Shown here one piece after another: positions 1 to 9,700 of a stretch of DNA of 40,593 nucleotides. The DNA is from JBFXCK01 sp050182275. Its GTDB lineage: Bacteria > Pseudomonadota > Alphaproteobacteria > SHNJ01. The number at the start of each line of letters is the position of its first letter. Position 1 is the first letter of the stretch. Below the pieces are notes generated by a model. It worked only from the letters and a program-made list of their open reading frames with translations. It made no database searches and was not told the origin of the DNA. Where the stretch lies: contig JBFXCK010000017.1 in NCBI GenBank assembly GCA_050182275.1, positions 1 to 40,593 of the forward strand, read 5' to 3'. The position numbers and the translations under genes were made by a program.

Positions 1-13
1 TAAAAGCGGAAGA

Positions 14-1810
<1,797 letters not shown>

Positions 1811-1887
1811 TTATTCATTAACCTCAAACTTTCAAAACAAATACAGGGAGATCAAGCCCACACAGCTGCCTTTAAAAGGGGGGTGGC

Positions 1888-2553
1888 TTAACTTAATTTC
1901 CCTGCCGTTCGGCTGTTTATATAAGCAAGCGCCGCTTGGAAAGCTTCTTCGGCATCGAGCGAAGACGTATCCAAAATATAGGCATCAGGGGCGGGCTTTA
2001 AAGGCGCCACTGCCCTGGTGCTATCGCGGCGATCGCGTTGTTGCAAATCAGCCAAAACTTGGGTTTCTATAGCCGGAATGCCTTTGTTTTGCAACTCTTT
2101 AACGCGACGGGCCGCCCGAATTTCGGGGCTGGCGGTGATAAAAAGCTTTATTTGGGCATCGGGGCATACCACCGTGCCGATATCCCGCCCATCTAATACG
2201 GCCCCTTTCTTGGCTTTGGGGGGGCGGCTGGCGAAATCGCGCTGCATTTGCAAGACCGCGGCCCGCAAGCCCGGATGAAGCGAGCTGATGGAAGTGGCCT
2301 GGGAAACCTCCTCGGTGCGCAAATCAGGGGATGATAAATCTTGCCAGGTAATGGTTTTAGCGATTTTTTCGCTCATCGCGGCATCATGGGGGTCAAGCCC
2401 GGCCTTTAAAATAGCGGCAGCTACCGCCCGGTAAATCAGGCCGGTATCTAAATAGGCATAGTCGAAATGGGCCGCCAGGCGCTTGGCGAGCGTGCCTTTG
2501 CCCGAGGCGGCCGGGCCATCCACCGCGATAATGGGGGGGGAAGGGTTTTTCAT
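1888..2553 (-). CDS. cmk: cytidylate kinase
   Basis: CMP/dCMP kinase transfers phosphate from ATP to CMP in the cytoplasm, feeding CTP and dCTP synthesis. The N-terminus has the P-loop GPAASGKGT at residues 13-21. The DTGLIYRAVA segment near residue 36 and the DGRDIGTVVCPDA segment near residue 122 are the CMP-binding hallmarks of the family. At 221 residues it is normal for a bacterial Cmk. It sits directly upstream of rpsA, the classic alphaproteobacterial pairing, and is divergent from the TIGR02300-type gene at 2640. The ATG at 2553 is just before the MKNPSPPIIAVDGPA beta strand, so no longer start is needed. No obvious strong promoter is visible in the 86-nt divergent gap. Confidence 0.96.
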   Translation of the reverse strand: MKNPSPPIIAVDGPAASGKGTLAKRLAAHFDYAYLDTGLIYRAVAAAILKAGLDPHDAAMSEKIAKTITWQDLSSPDLRTEEVSQATSISSLHPGLRAAVLQMQRDFASRPPKAKKGAVLDGRDIGTVVCPDAQIKLFITASPEIRAARRVKELQNKGIPAIETQVLADLQQRDRRDSTRAVAPLKPAPDAYILDTSSLDAEEAFQAALAYINSRTAGKLS

Positions 2554-2639
2554 GCATTTTCTTTTTGACAGAGGCGGCGCTTCATGGCAAGGGAGGCGTC
2601 ACTTTTCTTTATTTTAACCCCGTTACAGGGAGATAAACC

Positions 2640-2984
2640 ATGGCCGACAGCAAATGGGGAACCAAGCGTTTATGCGCCGCCTGCGCCACCAAATTTTACG
2701 ATTTCAAAAAAAGCAAAATCGTGTGCCCGAAATGCGATACGGTTTTTGATCCCGAAGTGCTGGTCAAGGGCAAACGCAAAGCCGCACCAGTTGAAGAAAA
2801 ACCGAAAGAAGTAAAGGCCAAGAAAAAAGAAATCGAACTAGAAGACATCCCGCCCTTGGAAGGCGAAGACATCGAAAACACCGAGGACGGCGAAGAAGAG
2901 TTCATCGAAGACACCAGCGATCTCGGCGCCGGCGAAGCCGAAGTCGAAGAAGTGGTGGCGCCCGAGGAAGAGGAAGTGGCTTAA
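2640..2984 (+). CDS. TIGR02300-type zinc-ribbon protein with acidic tail
   Basis: A 114-residue protein with a four-cysteine zinc-ribbon at the N-terminus (C12, C15, C29, C32; pattern CxxC-13-CxxC) and the KFYDF segment that corresponds to the 'FYDLN' signature of the TIGR02300 family of alphaproteobacteria. After a basic stretch near residues 43-65 the C-terminal half is extremely acidic (about residues 66-114, mostly Glu/Asp). The family has no established function; a nucleic-acid or protein-binding role is only inference from the zinc ribbon. The start follows an AGGGAGATAAACC ribosome-binding region. It is divergent from cmk and lies upstream of tRNA-Ala(GGC). Confidence 0.85.
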   Translation: MADSKWGTKRLCAACATKFYDFKKSKIVCPKCDTVFDPEVLVKGKRKAAPVEEKPKEVKAKKKEIELEDIPPLEGEDIENTEDGEEEFIEDTSDLGAGEAEVEEVVAPEEEEVA

Positions 2985-2996
2985 CCTTAAATTTAA

Positions 2997-3066
2997 GCTC
3001 ATGGTTCGACCAAGCTCACCATGAGCATCCTTCAAAATCGGCTCATTCTGAGCCTGTCGAAGGATG
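2997..3066. repeat. palindromic intergenic repeat unit (REP-like)
   Basis: Three nested or adjacent inverted repeats in 70 nt: GCTCATGGT (2997-3005) pairs with ACCATGAGC (3018-3026); CATCCTTC (3026-3033) pairs with GAAGGATG (3059-3066); and inside it GGCTCA (3040-3045) pairs with TGAGCC (3049-3054). The words TTCGACCAAGCTCACCATGAG and TGTCGAAGGATG resemble the dispersed intergenic palindromes seen in many alphaproteobacterial genomes. I see only this copy in the window. It could also serve as a 3' hairpin for the upstream gene. Confidence 0.6.
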
Positions 3067-3100
3067 ACCTTAAGGGTTTAAACTATCCCCTACTCTTCGA

Positions 3101-3129
3101 TTGTAACGGGGCCAAAAATCCGCTATACA
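3101..3129 (+). promoter_or_regulatory. sigma-70-type promoter of tRNA-Ala
   Basis: TTGTAA (3101-3106), 17-nt spacer, TATACA (3124-3129). Transcription would begin near 3136, about 8 nt before the tRNA. Confidence 0.6.
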
Positions 3130-3143
3130 ATTTTTTAACTAAA

Positions 3144-3219
3144 GGGCTCGTAGCTCAGCTGGGAGAGCGCCACAATGGCATTGTGGAGGTCGTCGGTTCG
3201 ATCCCGATCGAGTCCACCA
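3144..3219 (+). tRNA. tRNA-Ala(GGC)
   Basis: Full cloverleaf by eye. The acceptor stem GGGCTCG (3144-3150) pairs with CGAGTCC (3209-3215) and contains the G3-U70 wobble pair that is the alanine identity element. D stem GCTC/GAGC (3153-3156/3165-3168). Anticodon stem CCACA/TGTGG (3170-3174/3182-3186) with loop ATGGCAT, anticodon GGC at 3177-3179. T stem GTCGG/CCGAT with loop TTCGATC. Discriminator A3216 and a genomically encoded CCA at 3217-3219. Confidence 0.97.
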
Positions 3220-3221
3220 TT

Positions 3222-3256
3222 AGAATTTCTTATGAGCAAAGCGAATTAGAAATTCT
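3222..3256. repeat. short inverted repeat behind tRNA-Ala
   Basis: AGAATTTCT begins within three bases of the tRNA CCA end and pairs exactly with AGAAATTCT about 17 nt further on. The flanks also repeat directly (TTAGAA...TTCTTATG twice). It is AT-rich and has no T-run, so it is a poor intrinsic terminator; its function is unknown. Confidence 0.45.
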
Positions 3257-3279
3257 TATGTCCCCCGTCGGCCGAAATG

Positions 3280-3308
3280 TTGAGTTATTATTAAACATAA
3301 TTTATAAT
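3280..3308 (+). promoter_or_regulatory. sigma-70-type promoter of small-gene cluster
   Basis: TTGAGT (3280-3285), 17-nt AT-rich spacer, perfect TATAAT (3303-3308). The predicted start near 3315 leaves a leader of about 14 nt containing AAGGAG before the ATG at 3329. This is one of the strongest promoters in the window. Confidence 0.65.
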
Positions 3309-3328
3309 ACGCTCAAAGGAGCAAGGCC

Positions 3329-3502
3329 ATGACCGCCAAAACAAAACCCGCCTCTCAAAAATTGGCATCAACACCCTTTTTGCCGCCAGCGCAAATCTTG
3401 CCCGAACGCCCGCCACTTTCATCGCTGAAAAGCGTTAGATGGTTTCCACATATTCCGGCAGCGGCAACGAGAGATAAAAAACATGGCAAAGGTTCGCGCT
3501 AA
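3329..3502 (+). CDS. small hypothetical protein (57 aa)
   Basis: A 57-residue reading frame starting MTAKTKPASQKLAS and ending KKHGKGSR. It is basic and rich in Pro, Ser and Lys, with no transmembrane segment or recognised motif (PFLPPAQILPERPP in the middle suggests an extended, unstructured peptide). Support for it being real comes from its start: AAAGGAG lies 7-8 nt before the ATG, and a near-consensus promoter at 3280-3308 sits just upstream. It would be the first gene of a cluster with the genes at 3523 and 3795, all on the plus strand with good ribosome-binding sites. Function unknown; it could also be a leader peptide. Confidence 0.5.
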   Translation: MTAKTKPASQKLASTPFLPPAQILPERPPLSSLKSVRWFPHIPAAATRDKKHGKGSR

Positions 3503-3522
3503 CAGCCAATAATAAGGAGAGT

Positions 3523-3768
3523 ATGATGCCAACTGCACTACCACCAATTCCGCTTACTAACAATCAGCGCCGCGCAGCTGAAAATGCGCTTGAAGAAATC
3601 AGGCGCGAACTGGGAAAAATGGGGGAAAGCGGCTCTGTATCTAATCAAGCTATTACTGAAACTGCCGCCCGCCATTTAACTTTTGTACCGGCAGTTGATG
3701 AGGAAATCCTTTCTGAAGTTCAAGAGATACGCGTGTTAATGGGTATAAAACCATCCCTTCAGCGTTAG
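3523..3768 (+). CDS. small hypothetical protein (81 aa)
   Basis: An 81-residue soluble protein, mostly helical by composition: residues 10-37 (LTNNQRRAAENALEEIRREL) and 61-76 (DEEILSEVQEIRVLMG) look like amphipathic helices. The ribosome-binding site AAGGAG lies about 6 nt before two consecutive ATG codons; the second (3526) is an equally good start. No known domain is recognised. It is the middle gene of a three-gene cluster (3329, 3523, 3795) with 20-26 nt gaps, so cotranscription is likely. Confidence 0.6.
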   Translation: MMPTALPPIPLTNNQRRAAENALEEIRRELGKMGESGSVSNQAITETAARHLTFVPAVDEEILSEVQEIRVLMGIKPSLQR

Positions 3769-3794
3769 AGACAATATTTTACAGGAGTTGTTTC

Positions 3795-4133
3795 ATGAGC
3801 CAAAATACCAGCGTTCTTATCACTGTAAAAAGGGGCGGTTGCGATTTTACTCTTGATGAATTCAAACGCGCCTTTGGACTGGAAAGGCAAGACATTATTG
3901 ATCCCCGCCAAGGCTTGATTCTTATTAGTATGCCGAATAATCCCAAATACACGATTCAGGTGCGCCTGGGCGCGATGGATAAACTTAAGTCAAGAGATGG
4001 CTGGGAAATTAAAGGCCCCTTTGAGAATGGTCTGGTGATAGATGCAGGCCCTTCTTCTCGTTCGCGCTTTTCCGGCCTTAATCAATGGCTAGTGAGCAAG
4101 TGGCTGTCGCGAATTTTGGCGATGGCGCGGTAA
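3795..4133 (+). CDS. small hypothetical protein (112 aa)
   Basis: A 112-residue protein without signal peptide or membrane segment. The N-terminal part (SVLITVKRGGCDFTLDEFKR) has alternating beta-strand character followed by a helix; the C-terminus (residues 88-112) is basic with Trp residues. An ACAGGAGTT ribosome-binding site lies 8 nt before the ATG. It is the last of three small genes behind tRNA-Ala. I do not recognise the family. The bases and codons here are more AT-rich than in the flanking rpsA and RND genes, which fits a less ancient, possibly acquired block, though no mobility gene is present. Confidence 0.6.
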   Translation: MSQNTSVLITVKRGGCDFTLDEFKRAFGLERQDIIDPRQGLILISMPNNPKYTIQVRLGAMDKLKSRDGWEIKGPFENGLVIDAGPSSRSRFSGLNQWLVSKWLSRILAMAR

Positions 4134-4286
4134 ATTATTTTACACCGCACACGCGCGCATTATCTAGTTTAAAATTATCGTAATTCTTATTCCGGCAATC
4201 GTCAATCCGCATCCGGCGCAACAAAAATGCGAAGATTGCTAATTTTCAAACCGCTTAAAAAATAATTCATGAAACTTGAATGGCTG

Positions 4287-4334
4287 CCTTGGGTTCTTTT
4301 TGTTAGGCTTAACGCAATCACTTGCAACCCAAGG
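4287..4334 (+). promoter_or_regulatory. inverted repeat overlapping ribosome-binding region
   Basis: CCTTGGGTT (4287-4295) pairs exactly with AACCCAAGG (4326-4334) across a 30-nt loop. The right arm abuts AAGGGG, the ribosome-binding site of the gene at 4348, so folding could hide or expose it. Confidence 0.4.
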
Positions 4335-4347
4335 AAGGGGCCATTTT

Positions 4348-5550
4348 ATGTCACGTGCTTTAGCCGCTGCTGCAATGGTTTTTATTGGAACTCAATCTTC
4401 ACTTGCTCAATTAGATGAAAAAGGGCGCGCAGAATTGCTGGATAAATACTCTCCTATTTTTGTCGGAGATAACGGCGAAACTAAAGCGATTTGCGAGCCG
4501 GCCGATTATGTCAATGGCTGTCAGGTTTTATGCACCTTAGGAGAAAATTTCTGGTGGCTAAGCCCCAGCGGCAATTTAAAATGGACACGCGGTGAATTTA
4601 TTCAATTTCTTCGGGAAAATCGGGGGTGGACTACGACGATACGGGGAAAAGAAGTGACAAAGTCGGCGCGTCAATGGTCAGAACATTTTGAAATTAGGCC
4701 ACCCTTGGGCGTATTAGATGACAGCCATAACCAAAGAAAACGTTTTCATGGTGAGGGGATTTTTGGGTGTGTGATTCCTATAGGCAATGGATTTTACAGC
4801 GTTAAATATTTTCTTTTTCTAGCTTATAATGATACAGCCTATTCAAACGACGAAGGCGATCATGAGGGTGATTGGCTGTGCCTTGATTTACAAGTCCGAG
4901 TGCCGGAGGAAAATGGCAGGCCTCGGATGGAAAAATCGACTATTGAATATGCGCTTTATCATAATCATGGACGGGTATTGCTTGTAAAACCAGCCATGTT
5001 ACGAACAACTTCCACTGGCCGTCCTTACGCATATTTGGAAAAAGGCACCAATGAGTTATGGCCCAACGCCGGCACTCGCGGTTTTGGCGGGTGGCCACAA
5101 GGCTTATTGGTCACCAAAGATTTTGGCTGTGGCGAAGGCCTAAGATCTGAACATAAAGTCGTGCGCGAACATGAAGGACATGGAGTTAGTTATGATACCT
5201 GGGGCAAAGTGGTGAATTTGGAAACCTCCACCTCCGACTCTGCTTGGCTGATTCTAAACTATCGTGGCCAATGGGGTGAAATTGATAGCGATGATTTTAA
5301 AGGGCTAGCAGAAGACACAAAAAATCCTTACGGACCGCCCTGGAATCCAAAAATGTGGAGACGTTCATTTACAACAAATCCTGATGACCCCAATGCAGAC
5401 AAAGCTACCTGGCGTGAAAAGCCTGATTGCAGATTTATTCAATATCTTGGTTACGCGCCATCGCCTAGTATAAATCTTGATCTCGCACGGCCTTTGCTGG
5501 CCTTGCCATTAGGGATTTTAGCTTTTCGCCGCAATCGAGGCAGTCACTAA
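4348..5550 (+). CDS. secreted protein with Vps62-like HEGDW motif
   Basis: A 400-residue exported protein of unknown function. The chosen ATG at 4348 has AAGGAAGGGG upstream and opens a clean Sec signal peptide (MSRALAAAAMVFIGTQSSLA, cleavage after about residue 20); an in-frame upstream ATG at 4276 would bury that signal. The mature protein begins with LLDKYSPIFV and carries DHEGDW at residues 171-176, then a YALYHNHGRV segment and PYAYLEKGTNELWPNAGT. This order (KYxP near the N-terminus, HEGDWE-like motif, later H/Y-rich segment) matches the Vps62/DUF946-like family as I remember it. The C-terminus has a hydrophobic stretch (LLALPLGILAF) followed by RRNRG, a possible membrane anchor. It stands alone, with a 214-nt upstream gap holding an inverted repeat. 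Confidence 0.6.
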   Translation: MSRALAAAAMVFIGTQSSLAQLDEKGRAELLDKYSPIFVGDNGETKAICEPADYVNGCQVLCTLGENFWWLSPSGNLKWTRGEFIQFLRENRGWTTTIRGKEVTKSARQWSEHFEIRPPLGVLDDSHNQRKRFHGEGIFGCVIPIGNGFYSVKYFLFLAYNDTAYSNDEGDHEGDWLCLDLQVRVPEENGRPRMEKSTIEYALYHNHGRVLLVKPAMLRTTSTGRPYAYLEKGTNELWPNAGTRGFGGWPQGLLVTKDFGCGEGLRSEHKVVREHEGHGVSYDTWGKVVNLETSTSDSAWLILNYRGQWGEIDSDDFKGLAEDTKNPYGPPWNPKMWRRSFTTNPDDPNADKATWREKPDCRFIQYLGYAPSPSINLDLARPLLALPLGILAFRRNRGSH

Positions 5551-5649
5551 CTTTCTCCCCCGTCGCCATTCCCACAAAAGCTGGGGAAATCGCCGGCGCC
5601 TCTTACTGTTTTGCTGCACTTTATATAAAGGCGTGCTAAGGCTTGGGGC

Positions 5650-6768
5650 ATGAATAAAAAATATTCTTTTTTGCCCCTGTTGGGCCTGCTTATCCTTGCG
5701 GTTTTTGCGATTGGAATTTACGACGGCATTTCAACCCTTCCGGCGCAAGCCCAGGGCGGGCCGGGGCCGCCCGGCGGTTTTTCAATTAAAGTAGAGGCGG
5801 TGCAAGCCGTCCGCGAAACCATCACCCAGGAAATGGATGTCACCGGCACGCTCTTGTCGAATGAATCGGCCGTTATCAGCGCCGAAATCGCCGGGCGCGT
5901 GGTGGCGATCGATTTTACCGAGGGCGGCAAGGTCAAAAAGGGCGATGTGCTGTTCAAGCTGGATGATTCGGTGCAGCGCGCGGCGCTGGCGCAGGCGCGC
6001 GCCGATTTGGCTTTAAGCCAGAATAATGTCGAGCGCTATAATAAACTGGCCGGCACCGGCGCGGTGGCGCGCGTCAATATCGAAGAAGCTATTGCGCGGC
6101 TGAACTTAGCGCGCGCCAATGTGGCGCTGGCCGAGGCGAATTTAGCCAAAACCATCATCAAGGCGCCGTTCGATGGTATCGCCGGCATCCGCCAGGTGAG
6201 CATCGGCGATGTGGTAAGCGCCGGCGAAAAATTGGTGAATATGGAGCAAATGTCGCCCATCCGCGTGCTGTTTTCCGTGCCCGAGCGTTATTTGCCCCAA
6301 ATTAAAGAAGGCGTTTCGGTGATTCTTACGTCTCAAGCCTGGCCGGGCGAAGTTTTTCCGGCCAAAATTTCGGCGATCGACCCGAAAATCGATCCCAACA
6401 GCCGCGCCCTTTCCTTGCAGGCGCAAAGCGCGAATGAAAGCGGCAAGCTTTACCCCGGGCAGTTCGTTACGGTGGTTCTGCCTTTGGATGTGCACGCCAA
6501 CGCCCTGACCATCCCCGATCAGGCGCTGATTCCTTTGGGCAAGCAAAATTTCGTTTTCCGCGTGGTTGATGGCAAGGTTCAGCGCATCGAAGTGCAAGTG
6601 GGATTGCGCGCCAATTTTAAAGCCGAAATTTTGGCGGGCCTGAACGAGGGCGATATGGTAGTGACCGCCGGCCAGCAAAAACTGCAAGACGGCATGCCGG
6701 TTACGGTGGCGGAACCAACTCCGATCACCATCACCCAGCCCCCCGAAGAAGCGCCGAATAGAAGATGA
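5650..6768 (+). CDS. RND efflux periplasmic adaptor subunit (MFP)
   Basis: Periplasmic adaptor (HlyD/AcrA-type) of a tripartite efflux pump, linking the inner-membrane RND permease to an outer-membrane channel. Residues 5-28 form an uncleaved or cleaved N-terminal membrane segment (FLPLLGLLILAVFAIGIYDG). There follow a lipoyl-like half motif (VISAEIAGRVVAIDFTEGGKVKKGDVLFKLDD, about 76-108), an alpha-helical hairpin rich in Ala/Gln/Arg (about 110-167), the second lipoyl half with APFDGIAGIRQVSIGDVVSAG (about 172-193) and a beta-barrel/membrane-proximal domain. The length of 372 residues is normal. The stop overlaps the start of the permease by 4 nt (ATGA), so the two are translationally coupled. 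No TolC-type channel or regulator gene is nearby, so the channel must be encoded elsewhere. Confidence 0.93.
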   Translation: MNKKYSFLPLLGLLILAVFAIGIYDGISTLPAQAQGGPGPPGGFSIKVEAVQAVRETITQEMDVTGTLLSNESAVISAEIAGRVVAIDFTEGGKVKKGDVLFKLDDSVQRAALAQARADLALSQNNVERYNKLAGTGAVARVNIEEAIARLNLARANVALAEANLAKTIIKAPFDGIAGIRQVSIGDVVSAGEKLVNMEQMSPIRVLFSVPERYLPQIKEGVSVILTSQAWPGEVFPAKISAIDPKIDPNSRALSLQAQSANESGKLYPGQFVTVVLPLDVHANALTIPDQALIPLGKQNFVFRVVDGKVQRIEVQVGLRANFKAEILAGLNEGDMVVTAGQQKLQDGMPVTVAEPTPITITQPPEEAPNRR

Positions 6769-9700
6769 AACTTTCTTCCATCAGCATCACCAGGCCGGTC
6801 TTTGCAACCGTGATGAGCTTGCTGATTATCCTGGTCGGGATTGTCAGCTATCAGCGCCTGTCGGTGCGTGAATATCCGAAAATCGATGAGCCCAGCGTTA
6901 GCGTGACCACGGTTTATCCGGGCGCCAGCGCCGAGATCATGGAAAGCCAAATCACCAAAATCATCGAAGACAGCTTGGCCGGAATCGAGGGGATTAAAAC
7001 CCTGTCTTCCGTCAGCCGCGAAGGGGCAAGCCTGATTTCCATCATCTTTGTGCCCGAGCGCGATCCCGACAGCGCCGCTTCGGACGTGCGCGACAGGGTG
7101 GCCCGCGTACGCGGCCAATTGCCCGATGAAATCGAGGAGCCGATTATCGCCAAAGTCCAGGCCGATTCCGATCCGATCATGTATGTGGTGATGCGCAGCG
7201 GCAAATACACGCCAACCCAGCTAACCGATTTCGCCGACCGCCTGGTGCAAAAGCCCTTGCAAACCGTGCCGGGCGTAGCCGACGCCACGATTTTCGGCGA
7301 ACGGCGCTATGCCATGCGCATTTGGCTGGACCCGGTACGCCTGGCCGGGCACGGCGTCACGGTGCAGGATGTTGAAAACGCTTTGCGCGCTCAAAATCTG
7401 GATGTGCCAACCGGCCGGATCGAGGGCGCGGCGCGTGAATTCACGGTGCTGACCAATACCGATTTGCGCACGGTCGATGAATTCAACCAGCTTATCATCG
7501 CTAACCGCGGCGGGCATTTATTGCGGCTGCAAGATGTGGGCCGCGCTAGCTTGGGCGTAAAGGAAGACCGGATTTCTTTCCGCTATAATTCCAAAAATTC
7601 GGTGGGGCTTGGCATTGTCAAGCAGGCCACCGCCAACCCTTTGGAAATTTCCGATAATATCCGCAAAATCCTTCCGCAAATTAAATCGTCATTGCCCGAA
7701 GGGGTGGAAATTGACGTTGGCTATGATTCCTCGATTTTTATCAATAATTCGATCAAAAATGTTTACCGCGCGCTGATTGAGGCCACGCTGTTGGTAGCGG
7801 CGGTGATTTTTTTATTCTTGCGCTCGGGCCGCTCGACCTTAATTCCCTTGGTCACGATTCCGGTTTCCTTGATCGGCGCCTTCGCCATTATGGCGGCGCT
7901 GGGCTTCACCATCAACACGCTGACGCTGCTTGCCATGGTTTTGGCGATCGGCCTGGTGGTGGATGATGCGATTGTAATGCTGGAAAATATCTACCGCCAT
8001 ATCGAAGAAGGCATGAAACCCAAAGCCGCCGCCCTAAAAGGCGCCGGCGAAATCGGCTTTGCGGTGGTGGCGATGACCTTAACCTTGGCCGCCGTCTATT
8101 TGCCGATCGCCTTCATGACCGGGCGCACCGGCAAATTATTCACCGAATTCGCGCTGGCCTTGGCGGGCGCGGTGGTGATTTCGGGTTTTGTGGCGCTGAC
8201 CTTATCGCCCATGATGTGCGGCTTGATTTTGCGCCCGCAAAAAAAACCGAACCGGCTTTCTCGCGCGATTGGCGATGGGCTTAACCGGCTGGATCACGGC
8301 TACCGCAAAATTTTAACCGGGATTTTAAAGGCGCGGATTTTGGTGTTCCCGGTATTGCTGCTGGTTGCGGCCTTAACCGCCTTTGTGTTCACTACTTTGC
8401 CATCGGAATTGGCGCCATTGGAAGACCGCGGCGCCGCCTTCGTCGCCTTTATTGGGCCGGAAGGCGCCACCACCGATTATATGTCGGCCTATGCCCGCCA
8501 AATCGAGGATATTTTCAAAAATGTGCCGGAAATCGACCGCTATGGGCTGGTGGCCGGCATTGGTTCGGGCCGCTTGCCCGTCGCCAGCAACGGCTTTGGT
8601 TTTATGGGTTTCACCGATTGGGGTGAGCGGGAGCGCAATGCCAAAATGATTGTCGCCGAAATTGGGCCAAAATTATTCGGCATTCCGGGGGTTTTGGCGT
8701 TTCCCATCCTGCCCGCTTCGCTTGGCGCCAATTTTTCTTCTAAGCCGGTTGAATTTGTGATTAAAGACGTAACTTATGAAAGCCTGGCGAAAAGCGTTCC
8801 GGCGTTCTTGGAAAAAATCCACGAGAATCCGAACTTAATCGGAGTGGATAGCGATTTGCGCATCAACACGCCGCAGCTGCGCATTTATTTGAACCGCGAT
8901 TTGCTGGCCGATTTGGGCATTAGCGTCGCCGAAGTCGGGCGCACGCTGGAAAGCCTGCTTGCCAGCCGCCAAGTCACCCGCTTTAAACAGGCGGGCGAGC
9001 AATATGACGTTATGGTGCAAATCGAGCGCGATTTGCGCAGCGAACCCGGCCAGCTGGACCGCATTTTCCTGCGCGCCGGCGATGGCTCGCTTATTCCTTT
9101 ATCCAGCGTGGCGCGCATTGAATCAACCGTGGCGCCGCGCGAATTAAACCATTTCGACCGCATGCGCGCGGTTAAAGTCACCGCCAATTTGGCGCCCGGC
9201 TATTCTTTGGGCGAAGCGTTGAGTTATTTGCAAAGCACGGCCAAGGAAATTTTGCCGCCGACTTCCTTAACCGCCTTGGACGGCCAATCGCGCGAATTTG
9301 TTGAATCAAGCGGCGGGTTGTATTTCGTTTTTTTCCTGGCGCTGGTGTTTATTTTCCTGGTGCTTGCCGCCCAGTTTGAAAGCTTTATCGACCCGATCAC
9401 CATCATGATCACGGTGCCGCTTACCATGCTGGGCGCCATGGCGGCGCTTAAATTAACCGGCAACACGCTGAATATTTACAGTCAAATCGGTTTGATTACT
9501 TTGGTTGGCCTTATCACCAAGCACGGGATTTTGATTGTCGAATTCGCCAATCATCAGCAAGCCGAGGGCCACGACAAAACCGAGGCGGTAATCAGGGCGG
9601 CGGCCTTGCGCCTGCGGCCGATTTTAATGACCACCGCCGCCACCATCTTAGGCGCCCTTCCCTTGGCGATTGCGCATGGCGCCGGCGCCGAAAGCCGCCA

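Noticed and set aside
3021..3332. 103-residue plus-strand reading frame across the tRNA
   Set aside because: It runs through the repeat unit and tRNA-Ala(GGC) and has no ribosome-binding site.
3144..5550. Integrated element with attachment sites at tRNA-Ala
   Set aside because: No integrase, no repeated tRNA 3' end downstream and no mobile genes; kept only as an unknown block.
6142..6687. 181-residue minus-strand frame inside the RND adaptor gene
   Set aside because: Shadow of a GC-rich coding strand; the adaptor on the other strand is unambiguous.
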